Below, in pieces: positions 6,537-14,440 of a DNA stretch of 22,505 nucleotides (position 1 is the stretch's first letter; each line of letters opens with the position of its first letter). The stretch covers positions 1-22,505 of the forward strand of contig CALAZP010000271.1 in NCBI GenBank assembly GCA_937926355.1, read 5' to 3'. Under the pieces are notes generated by a model that was not told where the DNA came from, ran no database searches, and worked only from the letters and a program-made list of their open reading frames with translations. Source of the stretch: an uncultured Saprospirales bacterium. Its GTDB lineage: Bacteria; Bacteroidota; Bacteroidia; Chitinophagales; Saprospiraceae. Position numbers and translations under genes: made by a program.

Positions 6537-8064
6537 ATTTCTCTTGTATTACATCTTGAACCAATCTATTTTGGATTTTACTTTCCAGCCAACTGATAAT
6601 ATCCAAATACAAAAATGCCCTTTTCTCGTAGGGATGATGGGCTAATTTTTCCAATTTATCGTGAAGTAAAGCAAATTGAAGCCCCAGTCCCTTCTTTTCC
6701 ATCGTTGGAATTTTTCTTAAAAAGGAAAAAATCTCTCGATGAACAGCTCCCAACTCTTGCATTTTAGATAAAAACCTATACACACTTATTATCTGATATT
6801 CTAAAAGCTGGTCATTGCCTAACTCAAAATGGGCAATCAAACTTAAAATTCTAGCAAAACATTGAATATCAGCTCGATAATCGGGATTTTTGGAGTTGAT
6901 GATCTTATTTAAATACACAATGGTCTGGCCATAATCACCGCTTCCAAATAGCAGGCAGGCAATTCTGTAATAAAAGACCATTACCCTATGTTTGTCCCAA
7001 TTAAATTCTTCCCCACGAATAATAGCCTCCAATTCGGGAATCAATTGAACACCTTCGGTAAAAGTGCCCTGAATATAATGGGAATTAATGGCATGAATAT
7101 ATAGGTACAAATTATACAGTCCTTCTATATTGCGAGTGGCTATAACCTTTCCGACTTCCTGCAATTTTTTGAGATCCTCAAAAACCAATAAAAATTCATC
7201 ATTTTTTCCTAAATAAAACAAAGTACTCAGTAGATTGTGGATGGCCTTGAGATATAAAGCGGGATAATTCTCTAACAAAGGCGCATGCTCCTTGAAAAGA
7301 TGAACCCAATTTTTAGCATGACGATAACATTTAGGAAAATCTTGCGCCATATGGTAGTACCATAAATAGGATTGGTGATAATGCATCTTTCCCAATAGAT
7401 CAAGATCTTCAAGTGGAATATTGGGTACATTGCGGTCAAAATACTGCTTCAAATCTAAAAATTCATTCTCGCTTTTAACATAACCCTTGGTCAGGTATAA
7501 CCCGTAAAGCTTCAGCGATAAATTGGAGAATTGTAATCTTTTGCCAAGGCGTTGGTGAACCATTACCGCTTCGGAGGTCAGCGCTTCTGCCCTACCCTCA
7601 ATACTTCTCGTTATGTATTGACTTTCGATGTGCTTTTCAAAATCTAAAATTTCCATGGCAATGGGCAAAAATTCGCCAGCCATGGCTTTTTGTTTGACCT
7701 TATCTAATAAATCCAAGGATTGTCGATACACTCCTTTGTCGTATAGTACTTTTGCATGGTCAATGGCTTCTCTTAACTGGATTTCTAATGCATAATTCTT
7801 ATTGAGAAGCCTCAAACTTGTTAATAGCTGTTTGTAGAGGTGGGCTTTTAAATTAGAAAGTTGGCTCTTTTTTATGCCAGGTAATTTGATAAGTATTGCA
7901 CTTTCTTGGTAAACTTTACTTTTTTGGAGAAAGTCAAATAGTTGAAGAAATAAAATATTATCTGATTGTTGATTGCGTTTGACAAACAACCTGAAATGCC
8001 TTTTCTCAGCTCTTGTCAAAGATCTTATTAGTTGAATAAGATCATCAGTTTTCTGCTTTGGCAT
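6493..8064 (-). CDS. Large helical repeat-like protein of unknown function
   Basis: The 523-aa product has no signal peptide, no transmembrane helix and no catalytic motif that I recognise. The N-terminus (IQLIRSLTRAEKRHFRLFVKR, about residues 11-31) is a basic helical segment that recurs in Bacteroidota hypothetical proteins I remember. The rest is helix after helix rich in Leu, Tyr, His and Lys, for example around residues 108-125 (VLYDKGVYRQSLDLLDKV) and residues 373-390 (FGSGDYGQTIVYLNKI), with the size and spacing of TPR-like repeats. It is therefore probably a soluble helical solenoid that binds a protein partner. It is divergent from leuA across a 143-base gap, which holds a palindromic candidate promoter, and its 3' end overlaps the small membrane gene by 44 bases. 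Confidence 0.75.
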   Translation of the reverse strand: MPKQKTDDLIQLIRSLTRAEKRHFRLFVKRNQQSDNILFLQLFDFLQKSKVYQESAILIKLPGIKKSQLSNLKAHLYKQLLTSLRLLNKNYALEIQLREAIDHAKVLYDKGVYRQSLDLLDKVKQKAMAGEFLPIAMEILDFEKHIESQYITRSIEGRAEALTSEAVMVHQRLGKRLQFSNLSLKLYGLYLTKGYVKSENEFLDLKQYFDRNVPNIPLEDLDLLGKMHYHQSYLWYYHMAQDFPKCYRHAKNWVHLFKEHAPLLENYPALYLKAIHNLLSTLFYLGKNDEFLLVFEDLKKLQEVGKVIATRNIEGLYNLYLYIHAINSHYIQGTFTEGVQLIPELEAIIRGEEFNWDKHRVMVFYYRIACLLFGSGDYGQTIVYLNKIINSKNPDYRADIQCFARILSLIAHFELGNDQLLEYQIISVYRFLSKMQELGAVHREIFSFLRKIPTMEKKGLGLQFALLHDKLEKLAHHPYEKRAFLYLDIISWLESKIQNRLVQDVIQEKFNLSRQNQFDPGTL

Positions 8065-8172
8065 TGTAGTTTATTGTAATCTAAGAAATTAATTACCAAA
8101 CATTTATAAGTTAAGTTATTTATTTAAAGATTGTATAACTTTTTTAATTTGATTTTACCGTAGGTATTGGGA

Positions 8173-8184
8173 CAAATATATTTG
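8173..8184. promoter_or_regulatory. 12-base palindrome holding opposed -7 boxes before leuA
   Basis: CAAATATATTTG is a perfect palindrome. Read on either strand it gives TATATTTG, which matches the Bacteroidota -7 element TAnnTTTG. For leuA this would put the transcript start near 8190, about 18 bases before the ATG. A TTTG lies upstream at 8148-8151, but the 25-base spacer is longer than usual. For the divergent 523-aa gene the leader would be about 100 bases and no -33 motif is evident. The palindrome might instead be an operator. Confidence 0.4.
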
Positions 8185-8207
8185 ATTGATTTGAAAGTTA
8201 ATAAGTT

Positions 8208-9380
8208 ATGAGCGACGAAAAGGTTTATATTTTTGATACAACTTTGCGGGATGGTGAGCAAGTTCCGGGATGTAAATTGGATATGAAGCAAAAAATTGCA
8301 ATTGCCGTGCAACTCGACGAATTAGGGGTTGACGTAATTGAGGCGGGTTTTCCCATTTCTAGTCCTGGGGATTTTGCCGCAGTGGAAGCTATTGCTAAAG
8401 CAGTTAAAAATCCTGTTGTTTGCGGATTGACAAGAGCGGTTCAAAAAGATATTGAGGTAGCTGCTGATGCGGTCAAATACGCTAAGAGACCGAGAATACA
8501 TACAGGAATTGGAACTAGTGAAAGCCACATTAAATTCAAACTAAGAACTACCCCTGAGGATATTATAGAAAGGGCTGTTGCTGCAGTCAAATACGCAAAG
8601 TCATTTGTCGAAGACGTAGAATTCTACGCTGAGGATGCCGGTAGAACAGATAATGAGTTTCTTGCAAAGGTCATAGAGGCTGTAATCGCTGCTGGAGCAA
8701 CTGTTCTCAATATTCCAGATACCACCGGATATTGTTTGCCCGAAGAATACGGCAGAAAAATCCGATTCCTTAAAGAAAATGTCAAGGGTATTGATAAAGC
8801 CATTCTCTCCACACACTGTCACAATGACCTAGGATTAGCCACTGCTAACTCCATTGCCGGCGCACAAAATGGCGCCAGGCAAATTGAGTGTACGATAAAT
8901 GGTATAGGAGAGCGAGCAGGTAATACTTCATTGGAGGAGGTGGTCATGATTATGAAGCAACATCCTGAACTTCATCTATCTAATGGGATCCAAACGTGTT
9001 TACTCAATCCTATTTCTAGGTTGGTCTCCGAGCAAATGGGGATGCCCGTTCAACCTAATAAAGCGATTGTAGGGGCAAACGCCTTTGCTCATTCTTCCGG
9101 AATTCATCAAGATGGGGTGATTAAAAAGCGTGAAACCTATGAAATCATTGATCCTCTTGAAGTAGGTGTAGACCAATCTAAAATTGTTCTTACTGCCAGA
9201 AGTGGTCGTGCAGCATTGGCTTATAGGGCGAAAAATATAGGTTTTAACCTCACCAAATTAGAATTGGATCGAGTATATCAACATTTCCTTAAGGTTGCGG
9301 ATTCCAAAAAGGAAGTTCAAGATGAAGACTTGTTTGAAATTATGAGAACGGAAAATATTTCGTCAGCAATTGCAATGTAA
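8208..9380 (+). CDS. leuA: 2-isopropylmalate synthase, short form
   Basis: LeuA condenses 2-oxoisovalerate with acetyl-CoA to give 2-isopropylmalate, the committed step to leucine. The TIM-barrel catalytic domain is intact: FDTTLRDGEQ at residues 9-18 (Asp10 and Arg14), HCHND with metal ligands His203 and His205, NGIGERAGN ending at Asn239, and the HSSGIHQDG signature in the C-terminal subdomain. At 390 aa it lacks about 130 residues that in E. coli LeuA (523 aa) form the allosteric leucine-binding dimer domain, so classical leucine feedback inhibition is not expected. Short LeuA proteins are common in Bacteroidota as I recall. Citramalate synthase or homocitrate synthase were considered, but similarity to LeuA and the leuCDB context favour LeuA. 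It is the first gene of the operon, and leuC starts 4 bases after its stop. Confidence 0.93.
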   Translation: MSDEKVYIFDTTLRDGEQVPGCKLDMKQKIAIAVQLDELGVDVIEAGFPISSPGDFAAVEAIAKAVKNPVVCGLTRAVQKDIEVAADAVKYAKRPRIHTGIGTSESHIKFKLRTTPEDIIERAVAAVKYAKSFVEDVEFYAEDAGRTDNEFLAKVIEAVIAAGATVLNIPDTTGYCLPEEYGRKIRFLKENVKGIDKAILSTHCHNDLGLATANSIAGAQNGARQIECTINGIGERAGNTSLEEVVMIMKQHPELHLSNGIQTCLLNPISRLVSEQMGMPVQPNKAIVGANAFAHSSGIHQDGVIKKRETYEIIDPLEVGVDQSKIVLTARSGRAALAYRAKNIGFNLTKLELDRVYQHFLKVADSKKEVQDEDLFEIMRTENISSAIAM

Positions 9381-9384
9381 ATTC

Positions 9385-10779
9385 ATGGGAAAAACGCTAT
9401 TTGACAAAATTTGGGATGCTCACGTGGTAAAAAATCTTGGAGGATCCACTCAAATCCTTTATATAGACCGACACTTAATTCACGAGGTAACTAGTCCCCA
9501 AGCCTTCGCTGGTTTGGAAAAAAGAGGAATAAGCGTATTTCGCCCTCAAAAGACTATTGCCACTGCAGATCACAATGTACCCACCCTTAATCAACATCTG
9601 CCGATTAAGGAAGAATTATCTCGATTTCAAGTGGACAAACTCATTGAAAATTGCCAAAAATTTGGCATCGAACTCTACGGGTTAGGTCATCCAAACCAAG
9701 GAATTGTCCATGTTATAGGTCCAGAATTGGGTATTACACAACCTGGCCTAACTATGGTTTGTGGAGATAGCCATACTTCGACTCATGGTGCATTTGGATG
9801 TGTCGCTTTTGGAATTGGGACCAGCCAGGTTGAGCAAGTTTTTGCCAGCCAATCCTTAATGCAAACCAAACCCAAGAAAATGTTGATTAAAGTGGAAGGT
9901 CAAGTGGGCAAAGGGGTACTTGCTAAAGATATTATATTATACATCATCAGCAAACTATCGGCAAGTGGAGGCACTGGTTACTTTGTAGAATATGCAGGCT
10001 CAGCCATCAGGGAACTCTCTATGGAGGGAAGAATGACTGTTTGCAATATGAGTATTGAAATGGGAGCCAGAGGTGGAATGATCGCACCTGATCAAACTAC
10101 TTATGACTATATAAAAGGAAGACCTTTTGCTCCCGAAGAATCAGCGTTTGAAAAAGCAGTGGCTTATTGGGAAACTTTAAAGTCAGATCCAGATGCGCAA
10201 TACGATAAGGTTTATGAATTTGATGCAGCTGATATTACTCCTATGATAACATACGGTACCAATCCAGGTATGGGAATGAAAATTACAGATCATATCCCTA
10301 CTGCTCAGGAAGGCTCTGGAAGTACTACCTACCAAAAATCTTTGGCATACATGGGTTTGGCAGAAGGAGACGAATTAATAGGCCACCCAATCCAACATGT
10401 ATTCATAGGTAGTTGCACCAACTCAAGAATAGAGGATTTGAGATTAGTAGCAGAGTTTGTTAAAGGCAAACAAAAAGCACCGAATGTACAAGTTATGATT
10501 GTGCCCGGATCTAAACACGTAGAAAAGCAAGCTAAGGAAGAAGGCCTAGACGTCATATTTAAGGAAGCTGGATTTGAACTAAGAGAACCGGGGTGTTCCG
10601 CTTGTCTGGGAATGAATGAAGATAAAATTCCAGCTGGGGAATATTGCATTTCCACCTCTAATAGAAATTTTGAAGGAAGGCAAGGACCAGGAGCCAGAAC
10701 CTTGCTCGCTAGTCCTTTAATGGCAGCAGCTTCTGCAATTGAAGGAAAAATTGTGGATGTTAGAGCTTATTTAAACTAA
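9385..10779 (+). CDS. leuC: 3-isopropylmalate dehydratase large subunit
   Basis: With LeuD it isomerises 2-isopropylmalate to 3-isopropylmalate through dehydration and rehydration on a [4Fe-4S] cluster. From the ATG at 9385 the protein is 464 aa, close to E. coli LeuC at 466. The N-terminus MGKTLFDKIWDAHVV is the family start; a frame extension upstream to 9370 would overlap leuA and adds nothing conserved. The cluster cysteines are Cys344 (in GSCTNSR), Cys404 and Cys407 (in GCSACLG), the same spacing as in E. coli. CGDSHTSTHGAFG near residue 130 is also present. It is the second gene of leuACDB. Open frames on the opposite strand in this region are shadows. Confidence 0.97.
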   Translation: MGKTLFDKIWDAHVVKNLGGSTQILYIDRHLIHEVTSPQAFAGLEKRGISVFRPQKTIATADHNVPTLNQHLPIKEELSRFQVDKLIENCQKFGIELYGLGHPNQGIVHVIGPELGITQPGLTMVCGDSHTSTHGAFGCVAFGIGTSQVEQVFASQSLMQTKPKKMLIKVEGQVGKGVLAKDIILYIISKLSASGGTGYFVEYAGSAIRELSMEGRMTVCNMSIEMGARGGMIAPDQTTYDYIKGRPFAPEESAFEKAVAYWETLKSDPDAQYDKVYEFDAADITPMITYGTNPGMGMKITDHIPTAQEGSGSTTYQKSLAYMGLAEGDELIGHPIQHVFIGSCTNSRIEDLRLVAEFVKGKQKAPNVQVMIVPGSKHVEKQAKEEGLDVIFKEAGFELREPGCSACLGMNEDKIPAGEYCISTSNRNFEGRQGPGARTLLASPLMAAASAIEGKIVDVRAYLN

Positions 10780-10784
10780 TAATC

Positions 10785-11378
10785 ATGGAACCTATTAACC
10801 ACATCCAATCAACGGCAGTGCCCCTTCCTATGGAGGAAATTGATACGGATCAAATTATCCCTGCAAGATTTTTAAAAGCTACGACTAGAGAGGGGTTTGG
10901 TGATAATCTTTTCAGAGATTGGAGATTCAATAGCGATCAAACCCTGAAGAAAGATTTTGTTCTGAACAACCCCACTTATACTGGAAGCATTTTAGTTGCA
11001 GGCAGTAATTTTGGATGTGGTTCGAGCAGAGAACATGCAGCATGGGCCTTGTACGATTATGGATTTAGAGCTGTAGTTTCTAGCTTTTTCGCAGACATAT
11101 TTAAAGGTAATGCGCTTAACAATGGGTTATTACCAATACAAGTTACTCCTGAGGTTTTATTTCAATGCTTCGAAGCTATAGAAAAAAATCCAAAGGTTAC
11201 TTTTCAAATAGACCTAGAAAACCAAACTTTCAACCGTACAGATGCAGGAATCTCAGTATCATTTGAAATTGATGCCTATAAAAAGGAATGTTTGCTTAAT
11301 GGTTATGATGATATTGACTATCTTTTGAGCCAACACGATGAAATAAAAGCATTTGAACAGCAAGCTATAAGATTTTAA
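10785..11378 (+). CDS. leuD: 3-isopropylmalate dehydratase small subunit
   Basis: LeuD is the swivel-domain partner of LeuC and completes the isopropylmalate isomerase active site. The 197-aa length matches the family (E. coli 201 aa). Conserved segments are MEEIDTDQIIPARFLK (residues 16-31), the substrate loop NFGCGSSREHAAWAL near residues 75-90, and SFFADIFKGNALNNGLLP. The start ATG lies 5 bases after the leuC stop, and the stop overlaps leuB by one base (TAATG), so the three genes are likely translated as a coupled set. Confidence 0.97.
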   Translation: MEPINHIQSTAVPLPMEEIDTDQIIPARFLKATTREGFGDNLFRDWRFNSDQTLKKDFVLNNPTYTGSILVAGSNFGCGSSREHAAWALYDYGFRAVVSSFFADIFKGNALNNGLLPIQVTPEVLFQCFEAIEKNPKVTFQIDLENQTFNRTDAGISVSFEIDAYKKECLLNGYDDIDYLLSQHDEIKAFEQQAIRF

Positions 11379-12490
11379 TGGAAAAGAAAATTGCAGTTTT
11401 ACCAGGCGATGGTATCGGCCCTGAAGTCATCCAACAAGCTATAAAAGCACTCGATGCCATTTCGGAAAGATACGGTCACCAATTTAAATACACCTATTCT
11501 GATGTTGGTGCTGTCGCTATTGATTTACACGGCACTCCCCTACCTGATGACACTTTAGAAAATTGTAAAGCAGCTGATGCCGTTTTATTTGGAGCCATTG
11601 GTAATCCCAAATACGATAATGACCCCAGCGCTAAAGTAAGGCCAGAGCAAGGTTTACTCGCCCTGAGAAAGTCTTTAGAGCTATATGCCAATATTAGGCC
11701 CGTAACCACCTATAAAAATTTATTGCACTTATCCCCTCTCAAAGAAGAAAGGGTAAAAGGAGCTGATTTTGTAATTTACAGAGAACTAACTGGAGGTATT
11801 TACTTCGGAGAAAAAGGCAGGAGTGAAGACGGAGAAACAGCCTTTGATCATTGCGTATATCATAGATTTGAAGTGGAGCGAATAGTAGATTTGGCATTTA
11901 AAGCTGCTAGGCTTCGCAAAAAAAAGGTCACCCTAGTTGATAAAGCTAATGTTTTGGAAAGCTCTCGATTTTGGAGGGAAACCACTTACAAAATAGCCAA
12001 TAACTATCCAGACGTTCAACTAGAAGTAATGTTTGTCGATAATGCTGCCATGCAATTGATACAGTATCCTCAACAGTTTGATGTGGTCGTTACTGAAAAC
12101 ATGTTTGGTGACATTTTATCCGATGAAGCCAGCGTACTTACTGGTAGTATGGGTTTGTTGCCCTCTGCTTCAATTGGCAGCCATACTTCTTTATTTGAAC
12201 CCATTCATGGTTCTTTTCCTCAGGCTGCAGGCGAAGATACTGCCAATCCAATGGCAACTATTTTATCAGCGGCCATGATGATTGATTCTTTTGGGATGAA
12301 TGAGGAAGCAGAAACCATCAGAAGCTCTGTTCAACATATACTTGAACATGGTATTGGTACTGCTGAATTGAGTCCAACCATTGTATTTAAGTGTAGTCAA
12401 GTTGGAGACTTGGTAGCACAAATAATAGCAGATGAGGACTTAAAGTTAAGTGGTGATAAACTAAACGCCCGCATTTCCACCATCATCTAA
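11378..12490 (+). CDS. leuB: 3-isopropylmalate dehydrogenase
   Basis: LeuB is an NAD-dependent decarboxylating dehydrogenase that converts 3-isopropylmalate to 4-methyl-2-oxopentanoate, the substrate that IlvE turns into leucine. At 370 aa it is the usual length (E. coli 363). Visible signatures are the start IAVLPGDGIGPEV, the substrate region RELTGGIYFGEKGR, the conserved VDKANVLESSRFWR, and the metal-binding motif ENMFGDILSDEASVLTGSMG. RELTGGIYFG is typical of isopropylmalate dehydrogenase and not of isocitrate or tartrate dehydrogenases. The gene is the fourth of leuACDB and starts within the leuD stop. recQ follows in the same reading frame after the TAA. Confidence 0.96.
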   Translation: MEKKIAVLPGDGIGPEVIQQAIKALDAISERYGHQFKYTYSDVGAVAIDLHGTPLPDDTLENCKAADAVLFGAIGNPKYDNDPSAKVRPEQGLLALRKSLELYANIRPVTTYKNLLHLSPLKEERVKGADFVIYRELTGGIYFGEKGRSEDGETAFDHCVYHRFEVERIVDLAFKAARLRKKKVTLVDKANVLESSRFWRETTYKIANNYPDVQLEVMFVDNAAMQLIQYPQQFDVVVTENMFGDILSDEASVLTGSMGLLPSASIGSHTSLFEPIHGSFPQAAGEDTANPMATILSAAMMIDSFGMNEEAETIRSSVQHILEHGIGTAELSPTIVFKCSQVGDLVAQIIADEDLKLSGDKLNARISTII

Positions 12491-12535
12491 CCATGGTTAT
12501 TGTTCGGTGTAGATGCAGGTCTTAGATGGTATAGC

Positions 12536-14440
12536 TTGAAAGAACTTGCGTTAGAAATTCTGAACAAATATTGGGGCTATCAGTCTTTCAGGTCTGTGCA
12601 GTGGGAAGTGATTGAGTCTGTTTTAAAAGGTCAAGATGTTTTGGCTTTATTGCCTACAGGCGGTGGAAAGTCAATTTGCTTTCAATTGCCTGCCTTAATA
12701 CAAGAAGGAACAACGCTAGTAATCTCTCCTTTAATTGCCTTAATGAGAGATCAGGTAGAGAATCTCCAAAAAAAAGGGATAGCTGCAGAAGCTATTTATT
12801 CGGGAATGTCTTTGCAACAGATAGACAGAATTTTAGATAATTGCATTTACGGTTCCGTTAAATTACTTTATCTATCACCTGAAAGAATTAGTTCTCCAAT
12901 ATTTGAAGCGCGCCTTGGCAAAATGAAAATCAGTACCATTGCAGTTGATGAAGCGCATTGTATATCCCAATGGGGATATGACTTTAGGCCTGCCTACCTA
13001 CAAATTTCAGCCCTAAAAAACCAGTTTCCAAAGATTCCAATGGTTGCATTGACCGCTACAGCTACTCCTAAAGTGGTAACGGACATTATGGAAAAATTAA
13101 ATTTCCAAAAGAGGAATGTTATTCAAATCAGCTTTGAAAGAAAAAATCTAGTTTATTGGGTGGACCACACCGCTGATAAGGAAAATCAATTAATAAGAAT
13201 TTTCAAAAAAATGTCTGGAAGTGGAGTCGTTTATGTAAATAATCGAAGGAAAACAAAAGAGTTAGCCGCATGGATGAATCGAAATGGAATATCAGCTGAT
13301 TACTACCACGCTGGGCTTTCTCCTTCAGAGCGACATAAAAAACAAGCAGCATGGATAGCTGATCAAACTAGAGTTATTGTCAGTACGAATGCATTTGGAA
13401 TGGGGATAGACAAACCCAATGTTCGAGTGGTGGTGCATTATGCACTGCCGGAAACTTTAGAAGCCTATTTTCAAGAAGCGGGGAGAGCGGGAAGAGATGA
13501 ATTAAAAGCTTATGCCATTCTTTTTTATCAACAGCAGGATGGCGTCAAACTTTGGAAAAAATTTGAAGACCAATATCCAGACATAACTTTCATTAGACAA
13601 GTTTATCAAGCCATTGCTCATTATTATCAATTAGCTGTGGGAAGCGGTATACATCAAACCTTTGATTTTGATATTGGGCTTCTAGCCAAAACTTTCCAAT
13701 TGCCTTTGAGAAAGTGCATCACTGCAATAAAATTGTTAGTAGAGGAAGGTTGGATCCATACTACTGATGCAGTTTTTATTCCCGCTAAACTCCAAATTAT
13801 AGTAAACAGAGAAGTTTTATATGACTATCAACTCAAGTATCCTCAAATGGACTTGGTTTTAAAAGCTTTACTTAGAAGCTACCAAGGCCTTTTCAGTCAG
13901 CCAACGTCCATAAAGGAAAATCAAATTGCAAGGATGCTGAATATAGATACTCCAGCATTACTCAAATTATTGAATAAGCTCGTTCAAGACCAAATTATAC
14001 GCTATGAACCATTAAAAGACCAACCTCAATTGACCCTTTTGAGGGATCGGGTACCTGCTAGCTCCATTCAAATTGATCACGAAAGATATACCTTCCGAAA
14101 AAAAAGGAGTACCCATCAAATTGAACAAGCCATTCAATATGCAAGTGGCCACCACTGCAGGAGTGCTTTTTTATTGCATTACCTGGGAGATCCCAACCCT
14201 TCTTTGTGCGGAAATTGCGATTACTGTCAAAGTATAAAAAAAGAAAACCAACCCACCTTGGAGGAAATACAAGATACTATTTTAGCAACTTTTAGACCAA
14301 GCCAGCAGGGCATCCCTACGAGTGACGTCTTTCAGGTTTTTCCGAAGGAATCTGAAAAAGAAGTAAAAAAGGCCATTCAACGATTAATTGAAAATGAAAA
14401 ATTGACCTTATCCAATGGTTTATTGTACCGTAACCAATGA
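12536..14440 (+). CDS. recQ: RecQ-family DNA helicase with distal zinc motif, TTG start
   Basis: This ATP-dependent 3'-5' DNA helicase acts in recombination and stalled-fork repair. Counting from the TTG at 12536 (634 aa), the Walker A motif is LLPTGGGKS with GKS at residues 44-46, DEAH is at 138-141, motif III is ALTATATPK, and motif VI is QEAGRAGRD at 313-321. Four zinc-type cysteines lie at 541, 558, 561 and 564; their spacing (17, 3, 3) equals that of E. coli RecQ, but they are about 175 residues further from motif VI. The tail has a winged-helix look and there is no HRDC domain. No in-frame ATG precedes the helicase core. TTG at 12536 places LKELALEILNKYWGY at the family N-terminus; TTG at 12500 would add 12 residues. 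recQ follows leuB by 45 bases and probably shares its transcript. Confidence 0.9.
   Translation: MKELALEILNKYWGYQSFRSVQWEVIESVLKGQDVLALLPTGGGKSICFQLPALIQEGTTLVISPLIALMRDQVENLQKKGIAAEAIYSGMSLQQIDRILDNCIYGSVKLLYLSPERISSPIFEARLGKMKISTIAVDEAHCISQWGYDFRPAYLQISALKNQFPKIPMVALTATATPKVVTDIMEKLNFQKRNVIQISFERKNLVYWVDHTADKENQLIRIFKKMSGSGVVYVNNRRKTKELAAWMNRNGISADYYHAGLSPSERHKKQAAWIADQTRVIVSTNAFGMGIDKPNVRVVVHYALPETLEAYFQEAGRAGRDELKAYAILFYQQQDGVKLWKKFEDQYPDITFIRQVYQAIAHYYQLAVGSGIHQTFDFDIGLLAKTFQLPLRKCITAIKLLVEEGWIHTTDAVFIPAKLQIIVNREVLYDYQLKYPQMDLVLKALLRSYQGLFSQPTSIKENQIARMLNIDTPALLKLLNKLVQDQIIRYEPLKDQPQLTLLRDRVPASSIQIDHERYTFRKKRSTHQIEQAIQYASGHHCRSAFLLHYLGDPNPSLCGNCDYCQSIKKENQPTLEEIQDTILATFRPSQQGIPTSDVFQVFPKESEKEVKKAIQRLIENEKLTLSNGLLYRNQ

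Noticed and set aside
8065..8207. Leucine attenuator or riboswitch before leuA
   Set aside because: The gap is 143 bases, AT-rich, without a leucine-rich leader peptide, a terminator hairpin or a recognisable riboswitch fold.
10329..10655. 108-codon open frame on the minus strand inside leuC
   Set aside because: It is antisense to the cluster-binding region of LeuC, has cysteine-rich but meaningless composition, and no family resemblance.
11917..11924. Eight-A run in leuB as a programmed frameshift
   Set aside because: The leuB frame is continuous through it, the protein has normal length, and no alternative product follows.
12078..12278. 66-codon plus-strand frame inside leuB
   Set aside because: It overlaps the conserved metal-binding motif of LeuB in another frame and reads as a hydrophobic shadow.
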